Source of the DNA: an uncultured Pelagibacteraceae bacterium
GTDB lineage: Bacteria; Pseudomonadota; Alphaproteobacteria; Pelagibacterales; Pelagibacteraceae
Assembly: GCA_902524545.1 (NCBI GenBank)
Contig: CABZDW010000011.1
Coordinates: 1-43,814 of the forward strand
Direction of reading: 5' to 3'
Length of the DNA stretch: 43,814 nucleotides
The position numbers and the translations under genes are program-made. Under the pieces are notes generated by a model. The model saw only the letters and a list, made by a program, of their open reading frames with translations, searched no databases and had not been told where the DNA came from. Of this stretch, positions 24,883 to 33,683 are shown in pieces (the first letter of the stretch is position 1; every line of letters starts with the position of its first letter).

Positions 24883-25848
24883 ATGGGTAAAATATTAATT
24901 ATTGGTGGTGGAGCTATGGGCTCTGCATTCTCAATTCCCTGTTTAGAAAACAATAATCTTGTTACTATCACAGAGCCATATAATAAAATTTTTATTAAAA
25001 ATCTAAACTCAAAGAAAAAGTTTCATCCCTCTTTAAAACTTAATCTTCCAAAAAAATTAAAATTTATGAATTATTCAAAAGAAATATTTAAGAAAAGATT
25101 TGACTTAATAGTAATTGCCCTAAGTCTTGCAGGTATAGATTTTATTGGAAAAGAATTAAAAGATTTAAACATTAAAACTCCTTTGTTGGTTCTTACTAAA
25201 GGATTAAAGTTTGATAAAAAAAAGAAAAAGATTTTAACAATTTCAGATTTATTAAAAAATAACTATCGCGCAGCAAATGTATCAGTATTAAAAGGGCCTT
25301 GTTTAGCTAAAGAATTAGCAAATAAAAATAAAACAAGCGTAGTTATTGCTAATAAAAATATTAAAATAGCCAAATGGATTGGAAAACTTATATCTACCAA
25401 GTATTATTTAACTGAATTTTCAAGAGATATTATTGGTATTGAAATCTGTTCAGCAATTAAGAATATATACGCAATGATCATTGGTTCAGGTCAAAATTTA
25501 AACACTAGATCAGATTTATTTCAAAAAAGTGCGAATGAGATGAAATTTTTGATCAAATATTTTAAAGGAGACGTGTCAACAATATTAGGGCTTGCAGGTA
25601 TTGGTGATTTGTACGTAAGTGCTATTGGTGGAAGAAACAGTAAAATGGGAGACTTTCTTGGTAAAGGTTTTACATTTGCAGCAGCAAAAAAAAGGTTTAT
25701 GCCAAAAGATACTGTCGAGGGCGAGCAACTTGCTAGAGAAATCGCTCCATATATTTTAAGAAAGATTGATAAAAAAAAAATTCCATTAATGTATCATTTG
25801 TTAAGAACAATTATTTATAAAAAAAAATTTAATTTTTTAAAAAATTAG
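24883..25848 (+). CDS. gpsA: Glycerol-3-phosphate dehydrogenase [NAD(P)+]
   Basis: GpsA reduces dihydroxyacetone phosphate to sn-glycerol-3-phosphate for phospholipid synthesis. The 321-residue protein has the N-terminal Rossmann motif IIGGGAMGSAFSIP, then LTKGL, VLKGPCLAKELANK, the catalytic-lysine region EICSAIKNIYAMIIG, and GLAGIGDLYVSAIGGRNSKMG with the usual C-terminal VEGEQ segment. The gene lies alone on plus between two minus-strand blocks, with 175 bases upstream that must hold its promoter. Its end overlaps a candidate 27-codon ORF on the minus strand. Confidence 0.93.
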   Translation: MGKILIIGGGAMGSAFSIPCLENNNLVTITEPYNKIFIKNLNSKKKFHPSLKLNLPKKLKFMNYSKEIFKKRFDLIVIALSLAGIDFIGKELKDLNIKTPLLVLTKGLKFDKKKKKILTISDLLKNNYRAANVSVLKGPCLAKELANKNKTSVVIANKNIKIAKWIGKLISTKYYLTEFSRDIIGIEICSAIKNIYAMIIGSGQNLNTRSDLFQKSANEMKFLIKYFKGDVSTILGLAGIGDLYVSAIGGRNSKMGDFLGKGFTFAAAKKRFMPKDTVEGEQLAREIAPYILRKIDKKKIPLMYHLLRTIIYKKKFNFLKN

Positions 25849-25920
25849 GAAATTATTTTCTACTAGAAACCCAATTACGATACCTATTAAAAGTGCAATG
25901 ATTAGTTTTTTTTTATCCAC
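25837..25920 (-). CDS. Candidate 27-residue single-pass membrane peptide after livM
   Basis: A GTG at 25920, three bases after the LivM stop, opens a 27-codon frame ending at TAA 25837. The product begins VDKKK, continues with a hydrophobic run LIIALLIGIVIGFLV, and ends ENNFLIF: a typical positive-inside single membrane helix. It would be the sixth cistron of the liv operon. Against it: very short length, a GTG start without a Shine-Dalgarno site, and the last 12 bases overlapping gpsA on the other strand. AT-rich DNA easily encodes hydrophobic peptides, so this is tentative. Confidence 0.4.
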   Translation of the reverse strand: MDKKKLIIALLIGIVIGFLVENNFLIF

Positions 25921-25923
25921 TAA

Positions 25924-26994
25924 TTAAGATTTTTTACTTAAAGAAGATTTTAAATTTTTGACGTTCGAGGATTGTAATTTCAAACTCAATTTTTGTTTTA
26001 AATTTTCCCATAACTTGGCCATCCCTAAAGGCTCGTAAATCATAAATATAATCATTAAACCACCAAATATTACCTGTTCAATTGATGAAATAATTGTAGC
26101 ATCAATAGCTCCATGAAATACGTTGTTTCCTATGGCATTTAAAAGAACTGGAAAAAGCAAAATAAATGCTGCTCCAATAAAAGCACCATTTATTGTGCCA
26201 AGTCCACCTAAGATACACATAAATAATATTTTAAAAGATAATTTAATATCAAAAGCGACTGGTTCTAAAGATTTAAGATAACAAAATGCAAAAAGAGCAC
26301 CAGCTACTCCACAATAAAATGCACTGATAGCAAATGCCTGGACTTTGGTTTTTAATAATGAAACTCCCATAGACTCTGCAGCGATATCCATATCTCTAAC
26401 TGCCATCCAATTCCTGCCTGTACTTCCTCTTGCCATGTTCATAGCCAATAAAGTTAAAACTGTTGTAACAGCTAAACATACAAAATACATCGCTAATGGA
26501 GTTGTAAATGGTTTTCCTAGGATAACTATGTCTTGGGCAGTAATAATTCCTGATGAGTCGTAGTTTTTAAACCAACCAAATTTATCTATCATCCATATGA
26601 TAAAAAACTGTGAAGCTAAAGTTGCCACCATTAGATAAATTCCTCTTACTTTTAAACTTGGTAGACCAAATAAAATTCCAAAAGCTGCAGCAATCAAACC
26701 TGACACTATTAATGAACCTACAAAGCCAAGGTCAGGCACCCGCAAAATAAGGTTAAACATAGCAAAAGCACCAGCAGCCATAAAGCCAGCTGCTCCTAAA
26801 GCCAACTGTCCCGTATAACCCATAACAACTTGTTGTCCAATTGTAGCTAAGGCTAAGCAAAGCCAAGGAATTAATATGGAGGTGTACCAATATTCTGTTG
26901 TAATAAATGTTGGTATTACTAATACACTTAAAACCATACAAACAGCTAAGTTAATTAGGTCTTTTTTTGTGTAAGTCATAAAAACTGGTTTCAT
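25924..26994 (-). CDS. livM: Branched-chain amino-acid ABC transporter permease LivM
   Basis: This is one of the two membrane subunits of a LIV-type importer. The 356-residue protein has about nine hydrophobic segments and the family blocks GYTGQLALGAAGFMAAGAFA, FGLPSLKVRGIYLMVATLA and LGGLGTINGAFIGA. The RDMDIAAESMGVSLLKTKVQAFA stretch is the cytoplasmic loop that docks with the ATPases. ATG 26994 follows the livH stop by three bases. The basic C-terminal tail (about 25 residues) is longer than usual but unremarkable. Confidence 0.92.
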   Translation of the reverse strand: MKPVFMTYTKKDLINLAVCMVLSVLVIPTFITTEYWYTSILIPWLCLALATIGQQVVMGYTGQLALGAAGFMAAGAFAMFNLILRVPDLGFVGSLIVSGLIAAAFGILFGLPSLKVRGIYLMVATLASQFFIIWMIDKFGWFKNYDSSGIITAQDIVILGKPFTTPLAMYFVCLAVTTVLTLLAMNMARGSTGRNWMAVRDMDIAAESMGVSLLKTKVQAFAISAFYCGVAGALFAFCYLKSLEPVAFDIKLSFKILFMCILGGLGTINGAFIGAAFILLFPVLLNAIGNNVFHGAIDATIISSIEQVIFGGLMIIFMIYEPLGMAKLWENLKQKLSLKLQSSNVKNLKSSLSKKS

Positions 26995-26997
26995 AAA

Positions 26998-27906
26998 TTA
27001 AACTCTCCTAATGATTTTTTCTCCAAATAAACCTTCTGGTCTATATAATAAAAAGAATATTGCTAATACGTAAGGAGCCCATCCCTCAATTGCTCCTCCA
27101 AAAAATGGTCCAATATAAACTTCTAATACTTTTTCTGTTGCACCAATAATTAAGCCACCTACAATTGCACCTGGAATAGATGAGAAACCACCTATAATTA
27201 AGACTGGTAAAGCTTTTAATGCTAAATCAACTAGAGCAAATTGAACACCGGCTCTTGCACCCCACATACACCCAGCGACTAAAGCTACAACTCCTGCAGC
27301 TGACCAAACTAATAACATAATATGTTTTAAAGGTATACCTATTGAACTAGCAGCACCCGCATCATCTGCTACAGCTCTCAAACCGAGACCAATTTTTGTA
27401 TATTTGAATAAAAGGAATAAACCAATAATCATTAAAGCTGCCACTAATCCTGCAAAAATATCAAGCGCACTAATAAATAGTTTTAAATTGTCAGCTATCC
27501 ACGGCACTGGAAAGTCTCCAATACCTAAATCTAGTCTTCTTACTTCTACTCCCCATGCTGCTTGAGCAAGTCCTTCTAAAACATACCCTAGACCTATTGT
27601 AGCCATCAGCACTGTGTCTTCGCTAGCATTCATCAGAGGTCTTAAAACTAATCTTTCAGTACATAAACCAACCACTACCATCAAAAGAGCAGCCAAAATA
27701 AATGCAAGCACAAAAGGTATATTAAAATCTTGCATGAAACCACAAAAGGCAAGCACTGAGAAAAAAACCATAGCTCCTTGAGAGAAGTTAAACGTTGCTG
27801 AAGCTTTAAAAATTAAAACAAATCCTAAAGCGACTAGAGAGTACATCGTACCAGCAAGCAAACCGCCAACTACAACTTCCATGAAAAATAATAATTCATC
27901 AACCAT
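26998..27906 (-). CDS. livH: Branched-chain amino-acid ABC transporter permease LivH
   Basis: This is the 302-residue partner permease of LivM. ALGFVLIFKASATFNFSQGA near the N-terminus is the LivH signature (usually NFAQG), with RAVADDAGAASSIGI as the cytoplasmic docking loop and VDLALKALPVLIIGGFSSIPGAIVGGLIIG towards the C-terminus. About eight membrane segments are visible. It lies nine bases downstream of livG and three upstream of livM in one minus-strand operon. Confidence 0.93.
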   Translation of the reverse strand: MVDELLFFMEVVVGGLLAGTMYSLVALGFVLIFKASATFNFSQGAMVFFSVLAFCGFMQDFNIPFVLAFILAALLMVVVGLCTERLVLRPLMNASEDTVLMATIGLGYVLEGLAQAAWGVEVRRLDLGIGDFPVPWIADNLKLFISALDIFAGLVAALMIIGLFLLFKYTKIGLGLRAVADDAGAASSIGIPLKHIMLLVWSAAGVVALVAGCMWGARAGVQFALVDLALKALPVLIIGGFSSIPGAIVGGLIIGATEKVLEVYIGPFFGGAIEGWAPYVLAIFFLLYRPEGLFGEKIIRRV

Positions 27907-27915
27907 ATGTTTATC

Positions 27916-28710
27916 CTAGTGTTCTACTCCTAAATAAGCGTCTATTACTTTTTGATTTGATCTAACTTCATCAGGTGTACCATCACCAATAACTTTACCA
28001 TAATCAAGCACAACCACTCTGTCTGATATATCCATAACTACTCCCATATCGTGCTCAATAAGCACCATAGTAGTGCCTAGTTCATCATTTACTTTTAAAA
28101 TAAATCTACACATGTCTCTTTTTTCCTCAACATTCATACCAGCCATAGGCTCATCTAATAAAATTATTGTAGAGTCTGTTGCAAGAGCTCGACCTAACTC
28201 AACTTTCTTTTGTAATCCATAAGGAAGTTTTCCAACTGGTGTGTCTTTAATATCTTCAATCTCTAAAAAACTAATTATTTCCTCTGATCTATCCCTGTTT
28301 AATTTTTCTTCTTTTTTTACTTTAGGAAGTTGCAAAGCGACCTCAAGAAAATTTGTTTTTGTGTGAAGTTTTCTTCCAACTAAAATATTATCTAAAACTG
28401 ACATTCTTTTAAAAAGAGCTAAGTTTTGAAAAGTTCTAGATAAACCCATTTGAGCCATAATATTTGGGGTAATATCAGGTATTTGTTTTCCTTTGAAAGA
28501 AACAGTTCCTTGTTGAGGCTTATAAATTCCATTAATACAATTTAACATTGAGCTTTTTCCAGCTCCATTAGGTCCAATTATTGCTCTTACCTCGTGCTCA
28601 AGTACATTGAAAGAAGTATCTGTTATTGCCTTAACACCACCAAAAGAGAGAGATATATTATTCACCTCTAATATTGGTTTTCCTATCTTAAATTTTCTTT
28701 CGTATTCCAT
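27916..28710 (-). CDS. livG: Branched-chain amino-acid ABC transporter ATPase LivG
   Basis: This is the first ATPase of the LIV-type importer, 264 residues. Walker A is GPNGAGKSSMLNCI, the signature region LPYGLQKKVELGRAL (a usual LivG variant of LSGGQ), Walker B IILLDEPMAGMN, and the switch histidine IEHDMGVVMD. The SRTFQNLALFKRMSVLDN block after the Q-loop is typical. It lies two bases downstream of livF. Together with LivF it forms the heterodimeric motor for the LivH/LivM permease. Confidence 0.93.
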   Translation of the reverse strand: MEYERKFKIGKPILEVNNISLSFGGVKAITDTSFNVLEHEVRAIIGPNGAGKSSMLNCINGIYKPQQGTVSFKGKQIPDITPNIMAQMGLSRTFQNLALFKRMSVLDNILVGRKLHTKTNFLEVALQLPKVKKEEKLNRDRSEEIISFLEIEDIKDTPVGKLPYGLQKKVELGRALATDSTIILLDEPMAGMNVEEKRDMCRFILKVNDELGTTMVLIEHDMGVVMDISDRVVVLDYGKVIGDGTPDEVRSNQKVIDAYLGVEH

Positions 28711-28712
28711 CT

Positions 28713-29528
28713 TTAATTACTTCTTTTTGTTAAACTTTCTTCTTTAAGAACATCTCTAAAATTTTTTCTACCTTTCTTTGAAATTCCTAAATATAATTCT
28801 TTCACTTTATCGTCATTTAACAAACTTTGCGCAGTACCATCTAGCATAACTCTACCAGTCTCAATAATATAGCCATAATCTGAATTTTTTAGTGCGACGT
28901 TAGTGTTTTGCTCAGCAAGTAAAATACTAACACCCTCTTTTGTATTTAATTCTTTTACAATATTAAAAATCTCAGCAACTAACTGAGGTGCTAGACCCAT
29001 TGTTGGCTCATCCAATAATAACATTTTTGGTTTAGCCATCATGGCTCTTGCAACCGCTATCATTTGCTGCTCTCCACCTGAAGTGAATGCTGCTTGACTT
29101 TTTCGTCTTTCTTTAAGTCTTATAAAATAAGTATAAATTTTCTCTAATTCTTGATTAATATCACCTTTAGATAATTTTCTTGAGTATGCGCCTGAAATTA
29201 TATTTTCCTCTACAGTAAGGTGACCAAAACATCTTCTACCTTCTAACACTTGGACCATTCCGAGCCCAACCATTTGCGAAGGAGTTTGTTTATTTATTGA
29301 GTTTCCATCATATTCAATTGAACCATTTGTAACCTTGCCTCTTTCTGAAGCTAACATAGTTGAAACTGCTTTTAATGTAGTACTTTTACCTGCTCCGTTT
29401 GCTCCTAATAATGCAACTACTTTTCCTTTAGGAACTTTCAAGGATACATCGTGTAAAGCTAAAATAACATCATCATATCTGACCTCAATATTCTTTATGT
29501 CTAGAATGTTTGCTGAACTGTTACTCAT
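28713..29528 (-). CDS. livF: Branched-chain amino-acid ABC transporter ATPase LivF
   Basis: This is the second ATPase, 271 residues. Walker A is LGANGAGKSTTLKA, the signature FTSGGEQQMIAVARAMM, Walker B MLLLDEPTMGLAP, and the switch block ILLAEQNTNVALK, where a Q-N replaces the usual histidine as is normal for LivF. The C-terminal tail after YLGISKK is about 20 residues longer than in E. coli and basic. It is the first gene after the binding protein, separated from it by a hairpin, and leads the run livF-livG-livH-livM. Confidence 0.93.
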   Translation of the reverse strand: MSNSSANILDIKNIEVRYDDVILALHDVSLKVPKGKVVALLGANGAGKSTTLKAVSTMLASERGKVTNGSIEYDGNSINKQTPSQMVGLGMVQVLEGRRCFGHLTVEENIISGAYSRKLSKGDINQELEKIYTYFIRLKERRKSQAAFTSGGEQQMIAVARAMMAKPKMLLLDEPTMGLAPQLVAEIFNIVKELNTKEGVSILLAEQNTNVALKNSDYGYIIETGRVMLDGTAQSLLNDDKVKELYLGISKKGRKNFRDVLKEESLTKRSN

Positions 29529-29565
29529 TAAGCTTTCTTTTATATTAAATTAAATTTTATTTAAA

Positions 29566-29602
29566 GGGGGAGTTTAAATAATTAAATTATTTAAACACCC
29601 CC
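29566..29602 (-). terminator. Long hairpin between livJ-like and livF (terminator/attenuator or mRNA stabiliser)
   Basis: GGGGG (29566-29570) pairs with CCCCC (29598-29602), and after one A-A mismatch GTTTAAATAATT (29572-29583) pairs perfectly with AATTATTTAAAC (29585-29596), leaving a one-base centre. In the transcribed (minus) direction the stem is followed by TTTAAATAAAATTT, a short U-rich run. It lies about 30 bases after the binding-protein stop and about 40 before the livF start. Partial termination or 3'-end protection of the binding-protein message would both fit. Confidence 0.75.
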
Positions 29603-29633
29603 TATGATTAGTATTAATTTATCTCTAAATTAA

Positions 29634-30974
29634 TTAACCACATTTTTTTGGTGTAATGTTGTTCTCTTTAGCAAATTTAGCTGCAGACGCCTCTACAAGA
29701 CCTCTAATAAATGCAGGATCGCCTGGAGCTTCCCAACCAGTTACCTGATTGAATTTAGTTCCATCCCACTGCATTACAGCAAACTTACCAGCACCTTCAT
29801 GGTTGGCACAAGAAATAGAGAATGGAGCTAACATTCCGTCAACACCTAACTCTTTCATTCTTGCTTCGTTCATGTTGATAGCTTCGTAACCATCTCTGAA
29901 CTCAGCACCAGTAACTGCCTTACCAACTTTGTTGTGCATCTTTTGAGCATTTCTTAAGCCCTCAATCCACATTACAGCAGCACCTAGTCCTCTGTTCCAG
30001 TAAACTGAACCAATCCTATTTGGATCCGCTAAGTTTCCTTTACCTGAACCGTATACTTTATCTTTGATTGCTTTAACCAAAGGATATTCTCCAGGCAAAG
30101 CATTTGCTACAGCGTAAGTTCCTTTAGCTGCATCACCTGCTGGATACATGTCCTCTTCGGCAGCACCGAAAGTTACATACATCATTCTATCTCTTGGGAA
30201 ATTTATTCTAGCAGCATTAGTCATTGCTGTTGAATTCATTCCAGAACCTGCTCCCCAGAAAGTAACCCAATCAGGTTTTTCTTTTCTGATTTGCAGCCAC
30301 TGAGATTGTTGTTCAAGACCTGGAGGTGGAATTGATATTTCAATCAACTCAACTCCCCAGTCATTACAAATTTTTCTCATTGCTGGTAATGGCTCTCTAC
30401 CGTAAGCAGAGTCAATGTGTAAGTGAACGATTTTTTTACCTTTCATCTTATCAATTCCGCCTTCGATCTGTGCCATAAATTTTAATTTAACAGCTATTTG
30501 CGACCAGTAATGACTTGCAGCATTAAATACCCAAGGCCATACTCTTCCATCAGCACCGTCAGTTCTTCCGTAACCATATTGAGCTAAAACAACATTGTCT
30601 TTTGCCATACGATTAATTACTGCATATGCTCCTGGTGTTCCTAAAGTATCAAACACAACTATTCTTTGACCATCTTTTTCTAAAAGTCGCTGATAACACT
30701 CAACTGTTTTTACTGCGTTATACTCAGTTTCACACTCTTGCCAAGTAAGCATAACTCCATTGACTCCACCCGTCATATTGACATAATTCATGTAATCAAT
30801 TTGAGCTCCGTAATAACCAGTTCCCATTGCTGAGTAAGGTCCAACACGGCTACTTGCTACTGGAAAATATTGAGTTTCAGCACCAAATACAGTTTGAGGT
30901 AAAGCGATTGAAGAAAATAAAGCTACAACTACTGTAAGAGTAGAAGTTAGCCTTTTAAACATTCTTGCTAACAT
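29634..30974 (-). CDS. livJ: Branched-chain amino-acid/amide-type periplasmic binding protein (LivJ-like)
   Basis: This is the solute-binding protein of the LIV-type importer, 446 residues including a signal peptide (about 1-31: basic start, LTVVVALFSSIALPQTVFGA, then AETQYF). It is clearly longer than E. coli LivJ (367), with extra loops. Cysteines in WQECETEYNAVKTVECYQRL look like a disulfide pair, and others occur in ISCANHEG and near the C-terminus (PKKCG). Recognisable binding-protein stretches include FDTLGTPGAYAVINRM and VHLHIDSAYGREPLPAM. The long form is typical of HAAT-family proteins whose ligands may be amino acids or amides, so branched-chain specificity is not assured. A GGGAGG ribosome site precedes the ATG and a long hairpin follows the stop. 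Confidence 0.85.
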   Translation of the reverse strand: MLARMFKRLTSTLTVVVALFSSIALPQTVFGAETQYFPVASSRVGPYSAMGTGYYGAQIDYMNYVNMTGGVNGVMLTWQECETEYNAVKTVECYQRLLEKDGQRIVVFDTLGTPGAYAVINRMAKDNVVLAQYGYGRTDGADGRVWPWVFNAASHYWSQIAVKLKFMAQIEGGIDKMKGKKIVHLHIDSAYGREPLPAMRKICNDWGVELIEISIPPPGLEQQSQWLQIRKEKPDWVTFWGAGSGMNSTAMTNAARINFPRDRMMYVTFGAAEEDMYPAGDAAKGTYAVANALPGEYPLVKAIKDKVYGSGKGNLADPNRIGSVYWNRGLGAAVMWIEGLRNAQKMHNKVGKAVTGAEFRDGYEAINMNEARMKELGVDGMLAPFSISCANHEGAGKFAVMQWDGTKFNQVTGWEAPGDPAFIRGLVEASAAKFAKENNITPKKCG

Positions 30975-30978
30975 AATT

Positions 30979-30984
30979 CCTCCC
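30979..30984 (-). promoter_or_regulatory. Strong Shine-Dalgarno site of the livJ-like gene
   Basis: GGGAGG lies four bases before the ATG at 30974, the same spacing as GGAGG in front of the potD-like gene. It selects this ATG over the in-frame ATG four codons later. Strong sites of this kind are otherwise absent from the starts I checked in the window. The 190-base gap upstream must also hold the promoters for this gene and the divergent amidotransferase, but no -35/-10 pair stands out. Confidence 0.75.
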
Positions 30985-31166
30985 TCGTTTTTGCTATGTT
31001 AATCATTCTTATTTGATATGATCTAATCACATGACTTTAGATACTGCAATAAGTAATCTTTCAAATAAATTTTCTTTATTTTTTAACTATTTTTAAATTA
31101 AAGAAACAACTTAGGATTGTACTATTAACTTTTTCAAAAATTATGGGAAAATAAGACATAAATTTT

Positions 31167-31949
31167 ATGAAAAAAATACTTATCGTAGAAGGAAATATAA
31201 AAGAGGAGAATAAAAACTTTTCCAATGCAGGCATTCAAACACACACCGAGAGTTTAAAGGATAGCTTATCTTATCTGACAAATGATTTAGAACTAGATGT
31301 AGTAAATCCATCTTCAGATGTAGATATTCAAAATTTTAATGACAACCTACAAAAATATGATGGGTTGATCTGGGGAGGAAGTAGTTTGAATATCTATAAC
31401 GATACTCCTGAAATTAGAAAACAAATCGAATTCATGAAAAATTGTCAAAATAAAGTAAAAAATATCTTGGCTATTTGTTGGGGGATGCAAGTAGCAGTTA
31501 CAGCTGCGGGAGGGCAGGTTAAAAAAGCTGATAGTCCTCATATTGGTATTGCTAAAGAGATTAAAATTAACAAACACGGTCTTGAAAATCCCCTTTACAA
31601 AAATAAAGAAAAAAAATTTAACTCTCCAGCATTTAATTTTGATGAAGTAATTAAATTACCAGAAAAAGCTATTTGTTTAGCATCAAATAAAGTTAATAAA
31701 ATACAAAGTCTATATTTTGAAATAAATAATACCAAAGTCTGGGGTCTACAATATCATCCTGAAATAACTTATGAAAAAATGATAAGTTTAATTGAGTTTA
31801 GAAAGAAAAGACTAATAGAATATAGAAAAGTATTTAAGAGTGATGATGAAGTTGAAAAACATATATCTTTTATTAAAAAAGAAATTTTAATTTCTGATAA
31901 GGAAAATAGAATGCAGGAGCTTAAAAATTGGCTAAAAAAATTAGATTAA
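31167..31949 (+). CDS. Stand-alone class I glutamine amidotransferase (GMP synthase-like)
   Basis: This is a 260-residue protein consisting mainly of a class I glutamine amidotransferase domain. The nucleophile C104 is in [15 protein letters not shown] and the histidine-glutamate pair H197/E199 in [19 protein letters not shown] is the oxyanion region. It lacks the ATP-pyrophosphatase part of GuaA, so it is not GMP synthase itself. Relatives act on glutamine conjugates such as gamma-glutamyl compounds, including polyamine-derived ones (PuuD-like), or supply ammonia to a partner. It diverges from the amino-acid transporter operon and ends in shared TTAA stops with the formate-THF ligase gene. 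Substrate unknown. Confidence 0.75.
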   Translation: MKKILIVEGNIKEENKNFSNAGIQTHTESLKDSLSYLTNDLELDVVNPSSDVDIQNFNDNLQKYDGLIWGGSSLNIYNDTPEIRKQIEFMKNCQNKVKNILAICWGMQVAVTAAGGQVKKADSPHIGIAKEIKINKHGLENPLYKNKEKKFNSPAFNFDEVIKLPEKAICLASNKVNKIQSLYFEINNTKVWGLQYHPEITYEKMISLIEFRKKRLIEYRKVFKSDDEVEKHISFIKKEILISDKENRMQELKNWLKKLD

Positions 31950-33631
31950 AACAATCCTTCTATCTCACCTTTTTTATTTAATTTAATGTTGTCAGCTGCA
32001 GGTATTTTCGGTAGTCCAGGCATTGTCATTACTGACCCACAGATAACAACTACAAATTCTGCTCCTGAAGATAATCTTACTTCCCTAATTGGTATTTCAT
32101 GATTTGATGGAGCGCCTTTAAGTTTCGGGTCAGTGGAAAAACTATATTGTGTTTTAGCTATACAAACTGGTAAATTTCTATGACCATTTTTTTCAAATTT
32201 ATCCAATTCTTTAATAACATCACTATTTGCAGTAATCTTATCAGCTTTATAAATTTGTTTTGCTATCAATTCAATTTTATCCCATAATTTGATGTCGTCT
32301 TTATATAAGAAATCAAATTTATTTTTTTTCTTTTTACAAATTTTAACAACTTTTTTCGCTAGATCCATTGCACCTTTTCCACCCTTAGCCCAGTGTTTGC
32401 ACTCACTTACTTCAACTTTTCTATCTTTACAAAAATCTAAAATAGTTCTTATCTCTAGATTAGTATCGAGTACAAAATGGTTTATTGCTACAATTGGTTC
32501 TAACCCAAATTTCTTTATATTCGAAATGTGTCTTTCTAAGTTAATTAGCCCTTTTTTTAATGCGTTTACATTTTCTTTTTTTAAATCTTCCTTTTCGACA
32601 CCACCGTGCATTTTTAAGGCTCTTATAGTTGCTACAATAACTACACAGCTTGGAGCTAAACCTGATTTCCTACATTTTATATTTAAAAATTTTTCAGCGC
32701 CTAAATCTGCACCAAAACCTGCTTCTGTAACTACGTAATCTGATAATTTTAGTGCTGTTTTAGTTGCAATAACGGAGTTACATCCATGTGCAATATTTGC
32801 GAATGGACCACCATGTATAATTGCCGGATTATTTTCTAAACTTTGAGTTACATTTGGTCTTATAGCTTCTTTAAGCAAAACTGTCATGGGACCATGAGCT
32901 TTAAGATCTCTTGCATATAGAGGATCTCCATTTTTATTATAGGCGAAAGTTATATTACCAATTTTTTTCTCCAAATCTTTTAAGTCATTAGAGAGGCAAA
33001 AAATCGCCATTACCTCAGATGCAACTGTGATATCAAAACCATCAGCTCTCTTAAAATCTTTAGCTACACCATTTGTATTAATATCAATAAATCTTAATGC
33101 ACGGTCATTCATGTCAATTACACGCTTCCAAACAATCCTATTTTCATCTATATTAAGTTTATTTCCCCAATAAATATGATTATCAATTATTGCTGAAAGT
33201 AAATTATGTGCAGATGTAATAGCGTGGAAATCACCTGTGAAGTGTAAGTTTATTTGTTCCATAGGTACAACCTGGGCATATCCTCCTCCAGCAGCACCAC
33301 CTTTCATTCCAAAAGACGGACCAAGACTAGGCTCTCTAAGACAAACAGTTGATTTTTTTCCAATCTTATTTAAACCATCACTTAAACCAACAGAGGTAGT
33401 TGTCTTTCCTTCACCAGCTGGTGTAGGTGTTATTGCTGTAACCAAAATTAAATGACCATCCTTTTTTTTCTTAAGCTTGTCTAAAAACTCAAAATTTATT
33501 TTTGCAATATGTCTACCCATAAGACTAAATGCGCTGCTTTTATCTGGTACATTCAGTTTATTTAAAATTTTACCGATTGGCTTCATTTTAGCTTTTCGAG
33601 CTATTTCTATATCTGATTTCGGTTTTGACAT
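31946..33631 (-). CDS. fhs: Formate--tetrahydrofolate ligase
   Basis: Fhs joins formate to THF with ATP, giving 10-formyl-THF. The 561-residue protein is of normal length, with the P-loop region [18 protein letters not shown], the [20 protein letters not shown] block, [22 protein letters not shown] and [15 protein letters not shown]. In the reverse direction the enzyme yields ATP while releasing formate from oxidised methyl groups, which suits an organism that burns methylated compounds. The DmdA-like and MetF-like genes 7 kb away could supply methyl and methylene-THF to this branch; folD is not in the window. No neighbour overlaps except the shared TTAA stop. Confidence 0.96.
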   Translation of the reverse strand: MSKPKSDIEIARKAKMKPIGKILNKLNVPDKSSAFSLMGRHIAKINFEFLDKLKKKKDGHLILVTAITPTPAGEGKTTTSVGLSDGLNKIGKKSTVCLREPSLGPSFGMKGGAAGGGYAQVVPMEQINLHFTGDFHAITSAHNLLSAIIDNHIYWGNKLNIDENRIVWKRVIDMNDRALRFIDINTNGVAKDFKRADGFDITVASEVMAIFCLSNDLKDLEKKIGNITFAYNKNGDPLYARDLKAHGPMTVLLKEAIRPNVTQSLENNPAIIHGGPFANIAHGCNSVIATKTALKLSDYVVTEAGFGADLGAEKFLNIKCRKSGLAPSCVVIVATIRALKMHGGVEKEDLKKENVNALKKGLINLERHISNIKKFGLEPIVAINHFVLDTNLEIRTILDFCKDRKVEVSECKHWAKGGKGAMDLAKKVVKICKKKKNKFDFLYKDDIKLWDKIELIAKQIYKADKITANSDVIKELDKFEKNGHRNLPVCIAKTQYSFSTDPKLKGAPSNHEIPIREVRLSSGAEFVVVICGSVMTMPGLPKIPAADNIKLNKKGEIEGLF

Positions 33632-33683
33632 GTTACCTTATTTTTAATTATTATATTTATGATAAATAATCATATAAACATTT

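Noticed and set aside
24822..24890. A 22-codon hydrophobic frame (ATG 24822 to TAA 24890) overlapping the gpsA start by eight bases, possible leader peptide.
   Set aside because: No ribosome site, no charged flanks, and AT-rich DNA readily encodes such short hydrophobic runs; nothing but position supports it.
32289..32738. 149-codon plus-strand frame inside the formate-THF ligase gene.
   Set aside because: It lies entirely antisense to a well-conserved enzyme and reads as phenylalanine- and serine-rich shadow sequence.
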